Source: Cryptococcus deneoformans JEC21 (Eukaryota; Basidiomycota; Tremellomycetes; Tremellales; Cryptococcaceae). Taken from it: DNA of 12,500 nucleotides. The DNA lies in contig NC_006679.1 of the NCBI RefSeq assembly GCF_000091045.1, positions 113,941-126,440 of the forward strand, given 5' to 3'. Under the pieces are notes generated by a model. It worked only from the letters and a program-made list of their open reading frames with translations, had not been told where the DNA came from and made no database searches. Below, one piece after another: positions 8,173-12,500 of the stretch; positions within the stretch are counted from its first letter, which is position 1; each line of letters begins with the position of its first letter. The position numbers were made by a program, and so were the translations under genes.

Positions 8173-9947
8173 CTACTCATCATCCTCTGCCCATTTATCC
8201 AAATCCCATCCATCAACGTCCTCCCTCCCACCCCGTTCCAACCACTCTTCGAGCTCGAAAAACCTCACCTTTCCCACCACTTTCTTCACATCCCCTTTCT
8301 CTCTGCTCGCCCACCATTTCGCTTCCAACCTCCCACAAATCGTTTCCCTCATTACCCTCCCCACTTTCTTTTTCCCCTCTTGCATCGTATTCATCCCCAT
8401 ATTGAACAGTTCCCCATCGAGGGTCTCGCAGCCGACAACGAAGATTTCAGTGGCAGACGGGAGGGAGAGGACGGTCTCGGCGATATCCTCTGCGAGGGAG
8501 ATGTAGCTCGTCATGGAATTGGAGTTTCCGCCTAGGTAGAATGCCGTTTGCCATGGTCTTTGTGCCTGTGTCTGTGTTTGTTCTTGTTCCTTTCCCCATG
8601 TCTTCTTCCCAGACGCAGGAGGAGGGGTATAAAAAACGATGGACACCTTCTCAATGGTAGCCAACGTCCGTTTATGTCGAAAACAGTGTGAATGGGGCTG
8701 ATAGTCTTTCGCATCATAAGAAAGACCGGTAGGCATGACGATGGTAAGCTCGGACAGAGGAGGCAGGCGGGGGGAGTGGTGAGTGTTGCTTGGGGATGGG
8801 GCTCGGGACGGGGTTTTCCCGCTTTGGCTGGTTTGGTTCGACGGGGGGGTAAAAGTGAGGGTGACACTAGGGTTGCGAGAGTGGTTTCTATGCGGTATGA
8901 GGGAAAAGGTAGAATGATTCCCGTGGGAGGGTGGGGTAGTAGTAGTGGTGGACGAAGCGATGGAAGGTGCGACTTCAAGGGCAGGTACAGAAAGATAGGA
9001 CGATACCGTCTCCATACCAACCGGCGTAGTCGGCTGCGACGTCTTGTTAGGGAAGGCGAGTGGTAACACCACCAACGGCGTCCTCGCTCCCAGAATCACC
9101 AGCTTCTCGATACTCAACTCTTTCAGGAGTGGGCAATGGTGTGGGTACCTCGGGCAAAACGTCATGTGGTAATCAAACGCATCAGCCAGGACGATCCTCA
9201 GCGTATCCAGCTTGGGCATGACAGTGTTGAGCGGTGTTGGAGGGCATGCGGTGTCGTTGAGTACTTGATCTTCATCTTCGTCGTCGCCATGTGAATAGAG
9301 CGTCACCTGCCGCGTATGTTTCAACAGCCGGTCTTTGAATTTCTTCCTGCCGACAGCAACTTTGCCGGTGGCAGCTTCATGCACGACGGCCGACCCGCGA
9401 AAGACTAGGAAAAAGTCCTTGGACGTGAGGGAGATGTCGTTGTAGAGAAGATCGCCTGCGAGATGGAAGAATAGGCGGGAGACGGTGAGGCAGTGGGCGA
9501 GGGTGGAGGGGGAGCAAAAGGTGAGGATGCGGACGAGGACTTGGGTGGGGAGGTGTTCGTCGATGTCTTTTCGGCGGGTGTTGGCTTTGTACGTGTCAGT
9601 GCTCGCCTGTTGAGAGAGGTCAAGAGAGGACATACCTGTGTGGTGGAGATTGAGAGACGACTGTGGACGGCGTGGGAGGGATACTTCCCTAGGTGCTGCG
9701 AGATTTGTAGAAGATTTATTTCTTTTGAAGCGCAGAGCGTCCTGTCGAGAACAGCCCACAGTCTGTCAGCGACACACCGAGTATACGCCCCAGGATCCCC
9801 AGCGCCTTGGTGAATGGTGGACTTCTCTATTCTACGATGCCGTCGTTCCCATGGAGAACCTGAGACGGGACCCTGGCGGCTTTACCCCGCGAGAGGTGGA
9901 ATGTGACTCACAGCGAGATTCACAAAGCTGCCTACCGAGGGCGCCAT
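8173..9947 (-). CDS. F-box-like domain protein, function unknown
   Basis: Two exons, 9912-9947 and 8173-9741, joined in phase 0 across a 170-nt intron (GTGAGT donor; CTGAC branch; GACAG acceptor), encode 534 residues. The 12 residues of exon 1 (MAPSVGSFVNLA) run smoothly into DALRFKRNKSSTNL. At about residues 75-115 there is an F-box-like stretch: HLPTQVLVRILTFC, then TLAHCLTVSRLFFHLAGDLLY. Family knowledge: F-box proteins bind Skp1 and bring targets to SCF ubiquitin ligases, but no specific partner can be named. Further on there are scattered hydrophobic segments (for example MPKLDTLRIVLADAF and LLKELSIEKLVILGA) like degenerate leucine-rich units, a long Ser/Thr/Pro/His-rich low-complexity middle, and a conserved-looking C-terminal part with SLAEDIAETVLSLPSATEIFVVGC. 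The end is acidic (WAEDDE). An in-frame ATG at 9633 could give a shorter form lacking the first 48 residues. The large exon is secure; exon 1 is probable. Confidence 0.75.
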
Positions 9948-10226
9948 CCTTGTGCTATCTGGAGTATGTGTAGGACATGGACGAAGCGTGTTTGCAGAAG
10001 GGTATCTATTTAAAAGAACAATGTCGTTCTTGCGCTTTGCATGTGAATCCCTGTTGACGTGGGCCCGCATCGACGTCGGTTGTCAACGTGGACTGGAGAC
10101 ATCACCACATCCTATAAACAAACCCATCCTGGGGACGGAATACACTCGACTGTGCGACGGTATCGACTATGCATTACAGTGTACAAACAAATAAAAAACC
10201 AAAAAGACAACCCCGCCCGGTACATC

Positions 10227-10905
10227 CTAATACTCTCCCTCGAGCGGTGTAGCCGCCGGCGCCGTCGGCCCTGGTCCATTCCTCCAGACTTTCATCACCA
10301 GCCAAAGCACGACTACGCCCATCACGATATACGCAATCACACGGTACTGCCGTAAAGCAGAGCTGGCAGCGACGGAGCGAGAGTGGTGGCGCGAGGTGGA
10401 GAAGAGGGACGAGGCGAATGAGGAGAATGTGTTGGTCTGTTTTTTTTTTAAATAATAGTGAAGAGATCGGGGGTTAGACCGGGGGTTAGATTCTTGTCCA
10501 TTAATAAGAAGAGCCAAGAAACATACAGTTCTGTCGAGCTGGACATATATCAAGTCAGCATCCAGCAAATGCATACACCAAACAAAACCAACTCACCTGA
10601 TCATTCTGACGATTCGCATCGTCTAGGATATCGATCGTCACCTACATTTTGCACAATCCCAAACATCAGCCAATCGCCTTTTTGTGCCCTGCACTCTACG
10701 ACACGCAGGAAAAAGACGTACCGACCGAAGAGATCTGATTTTACTGTGCAGAGAATTCAACTCTTCCTCATTCTGGTTTTCCAACGTTTGGTCTGTCGCA
10801 CTGTTCACCCAGGCCCGCCGCGCTGATCAGCTCTTGTTTTTCCTTTGTTTTCTCACGTTCACAATCTCGCGATAGGGAATTGAAAGGTGGGGCTGACCTT
10901 GGCAT
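10227..10905 (-). CDS. Bet1/Sft1-like Qc-SNARE (ER-Golgi vesicle fusion)
   Basis: Proposed exons on the minus strand: 10898-10905, 10722-10800, 10597-10641, 10527-10538 and 10227-10436, giving 117 residues. Introns are 97, 80, 58 and 90 nt. Seen: the SNARE motif starts LENQNEEELNSL, continues IRSLRSVTIDILDD and carries the likely zero-layer Gln in ANRQNDQL (Gln41). Then come LDRT (encoded by a 12-nt exon), TNTFSSFASSLF and a single C-terminal membrane helix (about 79-99). A luminal tail of about 18 residues ends EGEY. Family knowledge: Bet1 and Sft1 are small tail-anchored Qc-SNAREs in ER-to-Golgi and intra-Golgi fusion. I cannot separate the two. The last four exons are well supported by frame and motif. 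The 5' end is uncertain: the first ATG in frame is at 10905, but the open frame just upstream (STYRST) resembles the N-terminal part of Bet1 proteins, so another upstream coding exon is possible. Confidence 0.68.
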
Positions 10906-11399
10906 GGTAGATCGGTAGGTACTTGGGGGTTTGGGCTGGTAGCTGATATATGAGCTGGTCGCTGAATTGGTAGCGGCGTTGGTCACTGAGTGATCGCTAG
11001 TCGTCGATTCCTTTTTCCCTCTTTCGTAGAGATATGGATACTCTTCTCGGTCCAATCCGGCGCGAAATGAGATAGTATGGATATGTAACGTAAAATGTAA
11101 ATGATAAGATGAAAAGGTGTATCTCCCAAAATAAAACCAAAAAACAAGAATATCGACACGTCGAAAGCGTTTGACACCGTTGAGATCGGACAACAATACC
11201 AAACGCGTTGTCCGTCACCCAACGAAGTTTTCGTGAATTACCACTTCGCATACAACAACTTTTATGGATATTCTCCCCTCGGCTTTGGCCCAATAAACGT
11301 TGCACGTGCATAGACCTTCCGCCTGAAAGAAACCCCAAAAACATATAATGCATATATGATACAAATCCCCTCATGTCCATCTATCAGACTCAAGCTCTG
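10906..11399. other. Intergenic/5' leader between SEC11 and the SNARE gene
   Basis: This stretch lies downstream of SEC11 and upstream of the SNARE gene, both on the minus strand. It should hold the SEC11 3' untranslated region, the SNARE promoter and leader, and possibly an extra SNARE coding or untranslated exon. A minus-strand frame reading into the SNARE start stays open for about 300 nt but has no ATG. Another open minus-strand frame (about 10997-11380) has ATGs but no recognisable protein. I see no separate gene. Confidence 0.5.
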
Positions 11400-12421
11400 C
11401 TATTGCTCCTGCTGGACGAGCATGACTAAGCCGATGGTACCCAACAGCGCATACTTGAGTTGCGGGTAATCGTTCTATATTTTCGTTACGATGCCAAAAT
11501 GAAAACCATGATTAGCTATTTTACGTCTGGCCCTGGTAGAGGGTGAAGTGATTGGAATAGAGAGGGTGGAGGACAGTTGGACTCACCATGGCAATCGTTA
11601 CGTAGCCGACATATGGGAGGAACCTGGTATCAGGCCTTTTGGTTAGCTTATTTTCCCTCTTCATCCTGGTCCTCGTCCCCATCATATCACACCACATTTC
11701 CAAGGCAGAAAGAAGGGGTACAACGGGTGGTTCACGAGAGCATGGAAAAGCAGTGGCTAGGTGATAGCGGATAGTGGATGTATATGAGAGAATGAGCCAA
11801 GTCACTCACCCTCGAACTTTACCGATAATATGCCGACGCTCAATCCATTGAAGACCGTTGTAGAGCACGACATCGTCTCCCGGGTTGTTATCGCCTTTTG
11901 TGAGGAGGAGTTGGGTTGTGTTTCTGTTTTTTTGCCGGGAGAAAGGGGGGAGGAGGTTGTAAGATGGTTTGTGTAAAAGGAAAAAAGGGAAAAACTAACG
12001 TGGTGTGCGATTCTATCACTCGATGGACAATCGGTATTTCACTTCCAGGGCTACATCACCAGATTTTACGTCCTATCAGCTCACCACTCGAGAACGACCA
12101 AAAGGAGAAGAAAACAGAGACATACACTTTGTAAACAGTGATATCCCCAACTTCATACGGTACATCCGTAGGGTTTATGAGAAACAGGATATCACCCCTG
12201 TAAAATGCTGGTTCCATCGATCCCCTACATCATATAATACACCACATTTTCCTCTGTATCAGCCCACCCACCCTTTAAAAATGAAAGCGCGAGAATGATG
12301 AGGAGACGTACGAGAGGACAACGACGATGGGACTTTCGGAATTCGTAAACAGACAGAGACCTTTCCACATCATAAGCCCAGAGGCTACTACCGTTAAGAG
12401 GTTGAGTGCTTGGAAAAGCAT
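11400..12421 (-). CDS. SEC11: Signal peptidase complex catalytic subunit Sec11
   Basis: Six exons on the minus strand: 12312-12421, 12126-12224, 12000-12050, 11810-11923, 11587-11623 and 11400-11474 (introns 87, 75, 76, 186 and 112 nt). They give 161 residues from the ATG at 12421. Family knowledge: Sec11 is the ER membrane serine protease (family S26) that cuts signal peptides from secretory proteins, using a Ser-His-Asp arrangement. Seen: an N-terminal membrane helix (about 3-20), [20 protein letters not shown] with catalytic Ser39, IPIVHRVIE with His79, and [12 protein letters not shown] with Asp98 and Asp104. [13 protein letters not shown] follows, then a C-terminal hydrophobic segment [14 protein letters not shown] ending QQEQ. 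The yeast protein is 167 residues, so 161 may be complete. However, the ATG directly follows AAATAG, which also looks like a 3' splice site behind a pyrimidine-rich tract. An upstream exon beyond the window edge is therefore possible, with this Met internal. The exon boundary at 12421 is the same either way. Confidence 0.92.
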
Positions 12422-12500
12422 CTATTTTTCCCCCCGTTCATCCATTGCAAAGACAAGCCGATGGCAAGAGAGGAGAGGAGAGCACCACACACACATAGAC

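Noticed and set aside
9604..9635. Possible 29-nt intron (GTATGT to CAACAG) within the large F-box exon
   Set aside because: Too short for a functional spliceosomal intron by fungal standards, and the frame continues smoothly without removing it.
10997..11380. Minus-strand open frame of 127 codons with several ATGs
   Set aside because: Hydrophobic, aromatic-rich composition typical of AT-rich noncoding DNA, no family resemblance; more likely SEC11 3' region and SNARE leader.

Overview
The window looks like nuclear DNA of a basidiomycete yeast, most likely the Cryptococcus neoformans/gattii group. This rests on gene structure and protein character: many short GT-AG introns (mostly about 48-110 nt) with CTRAY-type branch points inside conserved domains, Ser/Pro-rich linkers, tRNA genes with small introns, and typical fungal housekeeping proteins. 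Species was not confirmed by any search.

Layout, left to right. 1-708 holds no gene I can support. 709-2127 (minus, 3 exons) encodes a Csm3/Swi3/TIPIN replication-fork protection protein. 2330-2419 (plus) is an intron-containing tRNA-Arg(UCG). 2777-5086 (plus, 8 exons) encodes tryptophanyl-tRNA synthetase with a possible two-start arrangement for mitochondrial and cytosolic forms. 5402-5498 (plus) and 6081-6177 (minus) are two almost identical intron-containing tRNA-Glu(CUC) genes in inverted orientation around a 582-bp AT-rich spacer. 6531-8025 (plus, 3 exons) encodes the sterol C-4 dehydrogenase Erg26. 8173-9947 (minus, 2 exons) encodes an F-box-like protein of unknown target. 10227-10905 (minus, about 5 exons including a 12-nt microexon) encodes a Bet1/Sft1-type Qc-SNARE. 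11400-12421 (minus, 6 exons) encodes Sec11, the catalytic subunit of the ER signal peptidase; its 5' end may lie outside the window.

The genes do not form one pathway or an operon. There is a loose theme of translation (TrpRS and three tRNAs) and of ER/Golgi function (Erg26, SNARE, Sec11), but this is ordinary fungal gene order. I see no transposon ORF, CRISPR, toxin or viral sequence, and no convincing evidence of a wholly new system. The most interesting points are the weak-then-strong start pair of the TrpRS gene, its stop-free 54-nt intron, the inverted tRNA-Glu pair, an acidic insertion in Erg26, and the tiny exons of the SNARE gene. Exon structures were read by eye from splice signals, reading-frame continuity and remembered family conservation.
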